DNA from: Phallusia mammillata
Lineage: Eukaryota > Chordata > Ascidiacea > Phlebobranchia > Ascidiidae
Assembly: GCA_003260075.1 (NCBI GenBank)
Contig: QLIY01000308.1
Span: forward strand, 1 to 64,000
Length of the DNA stretch: 64,000 nt
Direction: 5' to 3'
Part shown: positions 12,749-24,124 of the stretch, piece after piece
Layout: every line of letters begins with the position of its first letter
How positions within the stretch are numbered: the first letter of the stretch is position 1
Translations under genes and position numbers: made by a program
The notes under the pieces: generated by a model
Told to the model about the DNA's origin: nothing
What the model saw: the letters and a program-made list of their open reading frames with translations, nothing else
Database searches by the model: none

Positions 12749-13728
12749 AATGTAACACATTGTAACCAAATTGCATGAACATTTTAAGTCTAAAGTTCTA
12801 AAGTCTACACCAATATACAGTTTCAACACAGGAAAGTCACGAAGACCAATGGTTTGATGTGTAATAAATCATGCAGTACCCTCTTCTAATATGTATATCT
12901 TGTCAACACTCAACAAGTAATTTATCTGCGTGCACTAAATATTCAAACTTTTACCACCTAAGCTTCGCTCCTCAAGTTTTTCAACACCTTTAGGTCAAGT
13001 ATTACCAGGTGCCGAGTACAAAAGATCCGAATATTCAACATAGTACATCCTTATCATATGAAACACCTGACGCCACAAGTTCCCACATTCGTTGGAGTAA
13101 AGAACCGATTGTCACGTAATAGACCCCATGCCGTTGTTTGTGCTCTTGATAATGAACCAGTCTTTGAGCTATTAATCACTGTTGTCCCTATCGATCTTAA
13201 ATGCCAGTTGAGCGCCTCGTTTGAACGCTACCCAGTTTGTTTACCTGCTTTGCAAACAAGATTTGAAAGTACGTTTGAAGGCTAAACGCTGTGTTAAACT
13301 ACAGTTTCTCCTGATTGTAAAGCTTTAAAAGGGGTCAACAAGTCGTTTTGGAAGTAAAAGTTTTTGCATTCATTTATTAAACGGTTTAATCGTTAACTTT
13401 ATGTGTAATACTTGGATATATTCTTTATTGTGTCAAGAATCGAAAATGTGAATGCGTTGAAAAGGTTTTGTAAACAAAATGCGTGTCGAAAAAGTGTTGT
13501 GTTTTTGTTTCATAACTTTGAGACAAAACTTGGCTCTTGACATTATTATCCAAGTGCCATGTGGTCAACTTAAAGTAGGTTGCGAAGTTTACTTAAATGC
13601 GTTGAATTAGGTTCACCCTAATTTATATTTCACATTAAAGACCCTAGTCGTGCGTTTAGGTTTAAGATGTCAACAGTCTAATTCCAATCCATCGTATTTT
13701 AAAATTGCAAAAATACGTTTCTCTAGAG

Positions 13729-14158
13729 CAGGGCTCCGCAAATAGTGGGTCGCGAGACCTTCCAGGCTGGGTCGCAAGATATTTTAAATTTTCCATGAAA
13801 ATAAGCATCGCATCTATAGTATAAATGAACTTTCAGCTTTTTCAACCTAATTATTATTGCATTGTTACATATGACTACGTAACTGTTACATACAGGCTAT
13901 GTAACAATGCAATAAGTTAAGCGTATCTGCGCAAGTAGTCGTGCTTTTCTGTTACCATTTTGCTGAATAAATACGTTCGTTTAACCTATACTGTTTTTAT
14001 GGGCTGAGTTTCGCTTTATTTTGTGCAAGAAAATAGCAACTGACAAAAGCATAATACTTAGTATTTTCCACAAACTTACATGCTAACAAAATGCTTGGGT
14101 CGCGATAATTTAGAGCAATTTTTTTAGGGTCGCGCCAAAAAGTATTTGCGGACCCCTG
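13729..14158. mobile_element. hAT-like element 1 of a triple array
   Basis: The 430-bp element has ends CAGGGCTCCGCAAATA and TATTTGCGGACCCCTG and internal GGGTCGCG words near both ends. It is flanked by CTCTAGAG at 13721-13728 and 14159-14166, a perfect 8-bp target duplication. An internal partial palindrome lies around 13857-13918. There is no coding capacity. Confidence 0.88.
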
Positions 14159-14166
14159 CTCTAGAG

Positions 14167-15366
14167 CAGTGGTTCCCAACCTTTTTGACCATGTGGCACC
14201 CTATCAAAGAGATAAATAGCTATAACTATAGTTTGCGGCACCCTGGCAAAACTGGATCAATTTTATGAGGTCTCTGTATTTCAAATAACTGTATAAAACA
14301 ACACAGAATGAGTTGTATAGTCAGGGTTGCCATCGACTCGAAACTAAAAATAAGGACAACCGAAAAATCAAATTTTTGGGCGAAACGAAACAAACGTTTT
14401 TAAACAAATCTTGGAATTTATACGAGCCATGACATAATATTTGCAATATTTTGGCCAGAAACAATCTGTTCCAGCAACTCGTTGTTCGTAGAAAATATTT
14501 TGTGCATCTCACGACAGCTCAGGTCTAGACTCACTGTTACTTGTAGCAGGGATTTGACTTGTAATTGTTGCAAATAAGACGAAAGGACTACAGTCAAAAA
14601 TAAGGACATTTCTTAGAAATAAGGACAATGCACTATTCTAAGACACAGCCCTTCAAAATAAGGACCAATCTTAGAAATAAGGACGGTATGGCAACCCTGT
14701 GTATAGTACAGCGCGCGTAAATAAATGTATTTATTCAAAAATCAGTGTGAAATTTTAGGCTTGGCTCCTTGCACAAAGTCCATTAATATGTGAAGGCACA
14801 TTCGATAAAGCCACCCGTATTTTTTCCTCGGCAATAGGTAGTCGTTCTCGTTTTTTAGTTGTTATGTTCGTTAATACGAAAAATCCACTCTCGCATAGGT
14901 ATGGCGAGGAAAACTGCAACAAAAGCACAGTAGCTTTCTTTCTAACGCAAGGATATTCATTTTAAATTTTTTATCAAGAACGCGTCGAGGGGAATCTGCT
15001 TGTGCATAAGCTTAAAATTTCCATCGTTATGCTATTCAAACTTTTTTATGGAAAGCAACGCAACGAGTCGAAATCTATTTCACTCTGTTTTTTTTTCCTG
15101 GGCGAGAAATCCAAAGGCTTACCGCGGAGTATCTACTTACCACCAACGACTTCCCCACGAAGTGATTCTCCAGAATGGAGCTGGGAATAACTGCGAGACG
15201 TGAAATTTAATTCACACTGAAACTCGGTTAGAAATAAACAAATTCCGCACTTATGGGGTTAAAATAAAGAATGGGTCTCAGTATTGCAATATCAATATCT
15301 CGCGGCACCCCTGAGCATTGCAATTGGCACCCCAGGGTGCCGCGGCACCCCGGTTGGGAACCTCTG
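14167..15366. mobile_element. hAT-like element 2 of a triple array, with a nested element
   Basis: The 1200-bp element runs from CAGTGGTTCCCAACC to GGTTGGGAACCTCTG. GGCACCC-type words recur near both ends. It is flanked by CTCTAGAG at 14159-14166 and 15367-15374. It contains a second, unrelated hAT-like element at 14322-14699, which must have arrived later. The open frames inside are short and I see no transposase. Confidence 0.85.
14322..14699. mobile_element. hAT-like element nested inside another
   Basis: The 378-bp element has ends CAGGGTTGCCATCG and ATGGCAACCCTG and a perfect 8-bp target duplication TGTATAGT (14314-14321 and 14700-14707). It is the same family as 12322-12748 in inverted orientation. 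It interrupts the element at 14167-15366, so it is the younger of the two. Confidence 0.88.
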
Positions 15367-15374
15367 CTCTAGAG

Positions 15375-15684
15375 CAAGGGTCGGCAACCTTTTAGGCGAC
15401 GCGTGCCAGTTTACGTGGTATTTCCATGTGTTAATGACCTCGCGTGCCAACGTTTTTCTAAATAATAGTGGTTCGTGCCAGCAGATATCAATGATAAAGA
15501 GAAAGCAGAGTGTTTTGCGCATGTAAGGCTGAATTTTAACACAATGGCATGATAAAAACTATAAACTAGTAGTGTAACAGGTTAAATTGTTAATTCAATA
15601 TAAACACGCAAATCGGTTGGCGTGCCACGAAAAACCACCTCACGTGCCAACCTTGGCACGCGTGCCAGGGGTTGCCGACACCTG
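15375..15684. mobile_element. hAT-like element 3 of a triple array
   Basis: The 310-bp element has ends CAAGGGTCGGCAACC and GGTTGCCGACACCTG and GCGTGCCA words near both ends. It is flanked by CTCTAGAG at 15367-15374 and 15685-15692. It is non-coding. Confidence 0.87.
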
Positions 15685-15692
15685 CTCTAGAG

Positions 15693-18600
15693 TCTATCCT
15701 AGAAAGTTTGCGAGTTTTTAACTTGCAAAATGAAATAAATTTCAAAAGGCAAAAGCACTGATTTATCCCTGGACAAGACGAATGGCATTTTGTAGAAAAC
15801 ACTCGTTTAACTTATGTGTGTCTAAAACGTCTAGGTCAGACGCCAAGCTTGTGTCTTTCCTGACTCGGCAACTGTAACAAGGACAAGGAGATCAATGAAG
15901 AGCCATCGACAGGGCACGGAACGTCACAACTTTGTCAGGTCAAGTCCACTAACCGATGACCCATATCGATTGATCTAAAATTAGGCCTAACGCTCAAGTC
16001 CCAGCTACTGGTACTTCACCACCGATGCTTGGTTTTCTTTAAAGCAATAATTTGAAGGAGTGCTTCCTATACAAGCTGTGGGTTTTGAGGACAAAGAAGG
16101 CAATAAGTGTGCCAATTAGTTCTTTGACGGATCTTTACTATTTTACAGTCTGCGGTGGACAAGTAGATTTGTAGTTACAAGGGGAAACGGTTGCATCAAC
16201 ATTCTGATTGAAACCAACGGTTCCCAAACTGTTATTTCAAGGGGTCTGTTAATAGTTCAGAAACATTAAAGTTCAAAAACTACACCAACAAATGCAAACA
16301 CCAGCTACCAAGTACACTTTTTTATGACCAATTTAGATTTTCAAACTAGTTTTAGGTAACGTTTCCGTCGGAGTGCCACAGGCCTAATGGTATGAAAAAG
16401 AGATCCGCTATACTGCAAAGAGTTATGGGAACCACTGGTTTAAATACATCCAAAAGCTTATAAGACCGGCCCATGACAAGACTTAAAGTCAGTTTAGTGA
16501 TGTCGTATGAGCACATCAGTGCACTTGGGAGTCAAGTCTGCTTCCTGCTGGGCCCCAAGGGGTAATTTCATTTGAATATGATTGTTAGATAAAACTCAAA
16601 ACACACAGGTATGGCGCAACTGGTTTATGGCTGTTATGGATACTGAAATTGCTTAAAAGTTTAAGAGATTTTCTGGCTTGCATGAATTTACAACATATTG
16701 TCCGACCAATCTCTAGGAAACCTTTTTTCATCTCCAGTGGTGACCACCAGCCGACTTGCCGTCATTACAAGCCTCATTACCACAAAACATGTCAACATAC
16801 TGAGTACCACTTTAACTTTTCCTTACATCTGCTTCTCGTTTCCGCGTGGGCGTCATCTTTGACGGGCTGTTAAGCGTAAAATCAACAACAACAGCAAGAA
16901 GACCCCATTCCACAGTTTGGTGGGAGACGGGTGCATGACATGCTTCACGAACCAACCATTGGTGCATATGTAAGTTGACAACTAGGTTAGGTTTACTGAG
17001 TACTGTATTCGCGGTAAGTTGAATCCTGTTGTTATAAATCATAGCACACCAAGCCCATTAAAGGCGTCATACCGACCACCCGGTCACTAAGCTTTCACTA
17101 CCATGTGGCAAGGCATAGGATAGAAAAATCTGACCTGCGGTGCGATTCGTACCCGCCACAAGAGTCTTTCGAGACTGATAATTCTCATAAAAGGCAAAAT
17201 CTTCATCGGTTTCTTTCTTACAAATCCCTGTCAAATCAAACTTGTGGGTTATACGTTATTGGCCGAAAGATCTAAAATGAGACATTGTGGCTCAGCAGTT
17301 TCAAAAAGGTACCCCTTTCCTGATGTATATAAGGTGATAATTTCTAGGGCCTTGCATTCCCAAGAAACTCATGCATTAAAGATGTGTTGTTATTTAATTT
17401 TTTTCCCTCAGGGTTTATGAAATGTTAAATATGGTTGAAACCGAGCAACAATGCATTTCTAAAATGAAATTATTTATCACACTGGTAAGGGCGCGATTCG
17501 CAAAGGCAACCAACTTGAAATCCCGCATTTGAACTCTAAGCACTCCGGATCAGTTCGGTGGGCGGGCGCTCCTCAAATTACCCGAATTATTATGAATTAT
17601 TCGCGTACCGGCTCAACCATCATGGAACACATACCAAGGGTTTACAAAAAGGCAAAAACAAGGGAAAAAAGTTTGCAGCACGATGACAATTTTTTCAAAT
17701 AAAACTGCGTTATGTCTATGCCTTCACATACCGTATCGAACACAAAATCGACATTGAAAGTAATTTTTGCATGTAAATAGGCAGTTAAGGTATCCATTAT
17801 GTTTGACAACACCATTTTGTCGGAAACTTAGTTGCAGCAGGTCTATACAGATGCTGAGTTCACCATTCTGTGTTCTGGACAGTGTTTCACAAACCTTTTT
17901 TCTAACTAGAAACGTTTTTCTCCCCCCTATAACACACAACTTCATATTAGGAGGGGACAGTATGAAAAATAAATATCATCAAATTGTTTCAGATATATGA
18001 CCAAAATACCTTGTACAAGATTTTTCCAGTGCCTCTTCACCATTACAAACTCCTTCAGTGGGGCGTTTGCGCCTACGTTGACAACCACCGGTTTAGAGAT
18101 TTGGGTGGTCGCGACGTAACATAACACATCTAACCTTTTCCGAAACCCATTACATCACGCTAAAGGCATCGAAACGAGCAATCTCTTGATTTCAGGGTCA
18201 AAGCGCAAGAATTTTCTCAGCAAAGATAATTGTGATGTGAAAGGCATTTACGTCGTCCAACAACAAGAACTACCCGCCTGTTGATAAAAGACCAGTGGAT
18301 CAGCCCCGAATATGAAAACTGTTAATTTGCGAGCTTGAATGTTGTTATTATTTTGATCTGCTAGCAAGAGACTGTGCCTTCAGTAAGCCTGCAGTTACGT
18401 CAGGCCCCCTGCCCGTCACGCTACAGTGACCTGAACTCGGCATCACCCCAGACTGTAAACGCCGAAACTGCTGATTATTCTGACGGCCATAAAAATGCGC
18501 TCTTAGGAGTAGGAGTGGGATGAGCAGGAGCAGGAGTGAAAAGAAAAAGGAGGCAAGTCCAAGATCCAAGATGTTGCAATGTTTTGATTCTTATTTAAGT

Positions 18601-20202
18601 CAGTCATTATATAACTAAGTTTTGTAGAATTAAAAAATCGCTAATTGTCGCTAATCCCAAACTAGAATGCACAAGCCTTGGCCTTTAACTCCGTTCCAAA
18701 ATTGTGCAATCTTAGTCAACATACATTTTGTGACCATTCGAAACACTATGGATAACAGTTTATTCAACAGTTGCTTTTCTTTGAAATAACATTCACGCTG
18801 CACAGAAAGTTTTTGAAGAGGTTTGGAAACAAGTTATTCGCCGATCTTGCCAAAATGTATTTATACCTATATGGCTTAAGTTCTTACCCAAAACGATTTA
18901 ATGTTGACAAACTAATCGCCCAAATATGCCCACCCATGTTGGTATATAGGAAGGTAAACAAAGGAAAGTGACCCCATTTGTTAACCGCACATTCAAGCTT
19001 GTAACTGCTTCATGTAACTTGTATGAAGCTCTATAGAGCTTCGCTTAATTTCACCCACTTTCAGGTCTATTCAAGTCAGAAACCGGCATCCTTAGGCATT
19101 CACGCTTACTGAACAAACAATCACTTTGGGTTAATCTAATCATCTCGGCAGTGGGGGCTTTGTCCCAGGGGCGAATCGTCATGGAGATAGGGGCTAAGGG
19201 AGCCGGGTACAGGTGGGATCAAATAGCCGCTCGGGGTATTTAAATTTATCCAATGCGCTTGGGAAACCGGCGTTTTATTTTGCCGACAAACTTTGCAGGT
19301 CGCGCATTATAGGTCCTATAACCTTCGAACCATAAAAAATGCCTTGAAACTTCGGTCACCTAATGGCAGGGACCAAGATCAAATGGAAGGTTAATAATGA
19401 TCGAATGGTCTCAAGGCATACACAGCAACAGAAAGTCAGTAATATTTGCACTCGGGGATTCGAACCCATGAAGAAAAGTTGTGAAAGACCTACCTTTTTA
19501 AGATCGAGTTGATATGTTTATGTTTTACATTTACTTTAAACTCAAAAATCTTAAATCATTCTAGATGACAGATCTAGATGACAGATCATAAAATCTAGAT
19601 GACAGATCAACGAAAAATGTGAAATCTGCGCGATAATACGATCCTGATGACGTCACAATTAACAAAATACATTTTGTAAGGATAAACGTAACGTTACAAA
19701 GATGATGCTGTGAAGTAACAAACATTAAATACTGTGAAGAACAACGTTTTCACATAAAACGTTGCTCAGATTATGATCTGTTATTGGTCCACTGTCACAA
19801 TTGTTCTTGGTGGTGCTATATCACTTGGTGGTACTTTATTTTTTTGTTTATCTAGACTTGTTTACAAATAAACTCGCCCTGGAATGTGGAGAAATTTGAT
19901 CCACAAGCATTAGATTTCAACACAAATGTTTGACGTCATATTCCCTAAACGGATTATTGTAAACACTGCAGAAGAAATATTTTCTACCCCACATTTTATA
20001 GGCAATTATGCCCTCAAGGGTGTTTTTATGCACAACCACTAAACAATTTGGTAAGAATGGTTGGTAGAAACAAAATGACCCCGAATAAACTATTTGTTTG
20101 TAATAATATTCCACTGTCTGAAATTAAGGTGTCTTTCAAATATGTCTTTTTTATTGTAACGTTTCTTGCATGAACACCGTGTTTTCCTAAATAAAGTAAA
20201 CA
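15693..20202. other. Gene-poor sequence with a few degenerate repeats
   Basis: About 4.5 kb without a supportable gene. It contains a possible degenerate hAT-like pair of ends (GGTTCCCAAAC near 16219 and GGGAACCACTG ending 16437) without a matching target duplication. There is a tRNA-like word pair on the plus strand near 17105-17160 (GTGCGATTCGTACCC resembles a B box), and a minus-strand B-box-like GGTTCGAATCCCC near 19455-19470 without a clear A box. A 13-bp repeat, CTAGATGACAGAT, occurs three times at 19561-19607. Two TGACGTCA palindromes lie at 19648 and 19931. Confidence 0.35.
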
Positions 20203-20358
20203 TCGGTTAAACCGGATTCGTCCAATTCGGACAAAGCTTGAGGTACAAATGATTAATTTGTAATGTGGTAAGTCTTCAACTAATCGACTTCGGTTAATTC
20301 GGATCTTCGCCTAATCCGGGCAATTTGTTTGGTCCAAACGGGTCCGGAATAACCGACG
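20203..20358. mobile_element. Possible pogo/Tigger-like element end
   Basis: Words such as GGTTAAACCGGATTCG, CCAATTCGGAC, GGTTAATTCGGATC and GGTCCGGAATAACCGACG resemble the long terminal repeats of pogo/Tigger-type DNA transposons. I cannot define both ends or a TA target duplication, and no transposase is visible. Confidence 0.35.
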
Positions 20359-20379
20359 TTTTCCGTATTTGCAAGCAGC

Positions 20380-21830
20380 AGTGCTAAAATGTAGGCATTT
20401 ATGTCGATGTCCAGCAAAATAGATTAATCCAATGCACCTTTGTCGTAAAATGTCGTCTTTGCCATAAAGCTAGCCGCTTGTAGAAATTCCTTCCACCTTG
20501 CCAAGTGCCAACTTCTAATGGCCATTTGTAAAGCTGATCGCTATCATATCCGCTGAGGCATTCCATTCGCGAGTTAACAGTGGGCAAGCTTTGTATTGCA
20601 ACACAAACTTATCTCCCAAAGGGGACGAAAAAATGTGTCCTTGGTTCGCTAGGGCTCCCACGGTGTAATGCCAGCTCTTTAAATTCCCTCAAGTGAGTTT
20701 GGCAACTTGCAGGCCTTGCAACAATTGAGACCTCATTAGGGTGGCATCGGAAGTACAGGTTTACCACCAAAAACGGATTTCTTTTGTGAAAGGCGACGGC
20801 TTGAAATTGACAGTAAGCAATTACAAGGGCCATTTTGACGCCTTCCATGCCGATTTAGTTGCCACTGTCGCCACTGCTTGCCCACGACGGCTTGTGTCTG
20901 GTGGTTTTGAATGGGCAAATGTGAGGAAAGGCACTTGATATCTGGGACGTGGGGCTTGCGGTCGCAAAAAGGTATAGGATGCCACTATTTTGGCTGGCGA
21001 AAACTATTCTACAGTTCTTACCCAGTACTTGTATTATTATGTAGGTCAGTTTCCAACCATTTTAGCGCTTTGAAGCTTGTTCTGCTATAACGATGCAAAC
21101 AACAATAGTGAGCTGAGGAACTCATAAATCAATTACTAAATTGGAAATTAGTGCCAAATGATCGTTTCCTATGAAACAATTGCAAGAAAACCTATGGGCT
21201 CCTTTACATTCTTAACACTCTTGAGGAAATGTTACTTATTAGCGGAAAAGGGCTACAACAAACACAGGGCTCGTATTTCTAATGCATACAGAGCTGACCT
21301 ATTTAGCTTAGTCCTGTTTAAACGAGTATTATCGCTACAGGGTTACATCGGTCCCTGTTTCAGGCATTTAAAGACCTGGTTTTTCAAAGAATGCGGCACA
21401 CAAAGGGGTAAATTAGTCATCCACTGTTTTTCAATGCATACGACGGAAATTTAACTTCAAGCGTATTTTGCTGCGGTTGCATTGTCGGAGGTAAGCCACC
21501 ACAAAGGCCACCCTGGCCATTCTGAGCCTTTGACCTTGACTGTTGGCGACTTGTTAACAAAGCCTTGGACAGGCTACCACGTCTTTGTCGTTTTGGGATC
21601 TGGACACTTAGATTTCTGTGCCATTACAAAGTGGGTCATGCCCGGCGGACAAAGAGGCTTAATTTAGTGTAGCTTTTGTCTCTGGCGACAAGCGTCTTGA
21701 CACCGACGCCACTGTTTTCAAGACGTTTGCAATTTCCACAGACACCCAAGCCGGTTGAGCAAGCTTTTATTGGGCATGCGCGAAATACGACGATTTAATT
21801 TGTCCTTCTCGGCACCTCAATTGACATTGT
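20380..21830. other. GC-richer block without a gene
   Basis: This block has more G, C and CpG than its neighbours and resembles in style the large MYC intron. Several frames stay open for 60-100 codons (for example 21158-21454 and 21482-21667), but none shows a domain, a convincing start or splice sites. I would not call a gene here. Confidence 0.35.
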
Positions 21831-21883
21831 CATCTAATGGAAATAAAAAACCTGTACACCTGGTCTATTAGATCACAATCTAC

Positions 21884-22261
21884 TAATCTAGAATTTTCTC
21901 GAATGATATTAAGTCCTGTCGATTTTATTTAAATCAATTTATTTTCTGTTATCATTCAAAGCAAATATATTTTCAAATATCATATTAACCTTTTTGTAAA
22001 CAGATAACAACGTTCTTGGATTTTTTTATGAAAACATACACATCATTTTGCCGTACATGTTGAAAATAGCCCCCCCCCCCTAATCTAGAATTTTCTCGAA
22101 TGATATTAAGTCCTGTCGATTTTATTTGAATCAATTTATTTTCTGTTATCATTCGAAGCAAATATATTTTCAAATATCATATTAACCTTTTTGTTAACAG
22201 ATAACAACGTTTTTTTTTTTATGAAAACATACACATCATTTTGCCGTACATGTTGAAAATA
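21884..22261. repeat. Tandem duplication (~182 bp) joined by poly-C
   Basis: Copy 1 (21884-22068) and copy 2 (22081-22261) both run from TAATCTAGAATTTTCTCG to CCGTACATGTTGAAAATA. They are joined by G plus 11 C (22070-22080). They differ by a few substitutions and by T-run structure. The outer edges have no C run. Confidence 0.9.
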
Positions 22262-23197
22262 CTCTTGTTCTACAGTCAAAACCTTTTAATGAAAGAATCC
22301 TTTAAACTTGCAACAGAACGCCCAGTGCACAATTGCGTATTTATCATAATTTTTGCAGGTTTCCTCTGTTTTCAAACAAATTATTATTCTTGAAATATTT
22401 ATCACGATTTTACTGGTTGCGTATATTTTCGTAGGCGCATAACAACTTAAATATATGTGCTTTATAGATCCCCATTTTATGATATTTATATGACGACGTC
22501 ACAATTTCGAAGACAAAGAAAATTGGAATTGTCATTATTTGGATGAATTAACACAGTACAATGCAATGTCATTGTTTCTTCAACCTAGCAAAACTTATGC
22601 AATAGCAAAGTTGACGGTTTAAAAGTTGGAAACGGGTTTAAGAAGCAGGCAAGCATGATGCAAGAAGTTGAGCAAATGTTTTTCAGATTATTTTGACTTT
22701 TCCAACCAGACTTCACAGCAGGTAAATTAAAACGACAGCTGTTGCAATGACTTTGAAAGTTTTAGGGCAGGTTTGTTGCAAGCTGCAGTTAAAGACCAAT
22801 TCCACATTGAAGACATTTGGTAAGCCTGTACGTGTTATTTATTTCTTTAACTGACGGTTGAGATATATATAGTTGGTAAGTATGGTACTATTTAAACAGG
22901 TTCATTATTTTTTATTTTACATTGACTTGATGGTTGCGTTATTCTTGTAAAAATTGGCAAACGTTTTAGCGAATGGATACAAGATTATCGTTGCTCCTAG
23001 AACGCATCTGCTGTTTGCAAAAGTGCTTTTTCGTGTTCAAATTTGAGTTTGGGTTTACCTTGTCGCAAACTACAGCTACGCAAGCTTGACCAAAAGGCTT
23101 TAAACGAGCAATTTGTGGATATAATGATAGTCGTCAAAATGGTGCTTTGTGCCAAAATGTGGAATAAAAAGTGTTCGCCATGGGCACAGGATTTGTT
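22262..23197. other. AT-rich non-coding sequence
   Basis: I see no exon, RNA gene or element with clear ends. A GACGTCAC word near 22496 resembles a cAMP-response element half. Confidence 0.3.
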
Positions 23198-23580
23198 TTT
23201 TCTGGTTTATAACTTAATTGTGGTTTATAATTTCTGGTAAAAAAGAAATTTTTGTGTTGCTGTAATCATTAAATCATTACAAAAACCAGAAAATACAAAA
23301 GCATTACAGTGTAATGGGTAGGTTTGTTGCAAGCAGTAATGCTTTTGTATTTACAGTGTAATGCTTTTGTATTTTCTGGTTTTTCCTTAATTGTGGTTCA
23401 CAATTCCTAGAAAAGAGATTTGTTATGTAACTCTATTCATTTTTTCTGGTTTATTTCTTACTTGTGGTTTATAATTCCTAGGAAAGCGAAATTTTTGTGT
23501 TGATGTAACGTTCTGGTTTATAACCTAATTGTGGTTCATAATTCCAAGCAAAGAAAAAAATTGTGCCGCTGTAATGTTTT
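23198..23580. repeat. Four diverged ~68-bp tandem units around TTTTCTGGTTTATAA
   Basis: Units beginning with TTCTGGTTT lie near 23200, 23374, 23444 and 23511. Each continues with a variant of AATTGTGGTTTATAATTCC and an A-rich segment. The period between the last three is 67-70 bp. The first unit is separated from the others by the hairpin-forming segment at 23281-23384. Confidence 0.75.
23281..23384. repeat. Inverted repeat inserted in the 68-bp array
   Basis: The left arm near 23281-23316 (AAAAACCAGAAAATACAAAA, then GCATTACAGTGTAATG) is the reverse complement of the right arm near 23353-23384. An extra partial copy of the right arm lies at 23337-23352. The structure could fold as a hairpin of about 32 bp. 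It may be a small palindromic MITE or a local inversion-duplication of one array unit. Confidence 0.7.
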
Positions 23581-24005
23581 TACATTTATTTATTTGAATT
23601 TGTATGTATAGCTAGAACTCAGAAAGGCACAAAGCGAAGCTCCGTGTGAAAATGTCTAAAACTGCAGCGCGGTGCGAAACGAAAACTCAATATATCCGCT
23701 AGGTTGTGCTGTCGCCACCGATCTCAGTGGCTGGGAGCTGGGGTTTTCCCCTATTTTCTTTGACGCTTTTTCATCACGTGACACTTCAGGCACCGCCTTA
23801 CTATTGCGTAACTTGTCTGGCGGTTGCGAAACGTAGATGGTTTAACGCCTCAGAGCAAACGGTTTGCACTGGAAATTAAAAAAAACTGCTATGCCCTGAC
23901 ATCACAACTTCGGCGCTGCGCCTGATAAACTTGTTGATTTCGGCAAAATTCGTTGCAGTTCCGTTTTTCCTGCTTGGGGAAATATTCCGCCTCAACAATA
24001 AACGA

Positions 24006-24017
24006 TTTGGCGGGAAA
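24006..24017 (+). promoter_or_regulatory. E2F site TTTGGCGGGAAA
   Basis: A full match to the E2F consensus, inside the CpG-rich block upstream of MYC. E2F/Rb control would link MYC transcription to cell-cycle entry, as in vertebrates. Function is inferred from motif and position only. Confidence 0.5.
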
Positions 24018-24116
24018 ACGCGGTGTTGGCGTTGGCGTGTGTGTGCCTGCGTGTACCACAGAGCAAAGAGAGAATAGAGTGCTCTTCGCTCTCCACCGCA
24101 AGAGCGCTTTCATCTC

Positions 24117-24124
24117 GCGCGAAA
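24117..24124 (-). promoter_or_regulatory. E2F site TTTCGCGC (minus strand)
   Basis: GCGCGAAA on the plus strand is the reverse complement of the E2F core TTTCGCGC. It lies 100 bp downstream of the other E2F site. Confidence 0.4.

Noticed and set aside
16215-16437. Pair of inverted GGTTCCCA/TGGGAACC ends like a hAT element
   Set aside because: The flanking octamers do not match as a direct target duplication, so a complete element is not supported; it may be an old or chance pair.
19440-19490. Minus-strand B-box-like GGTTCGAATCCCC suggesting a tRNA gene
   Set aside because: No A box at a proper distance and no cloverleaf arms; at most a degenerate SINE.
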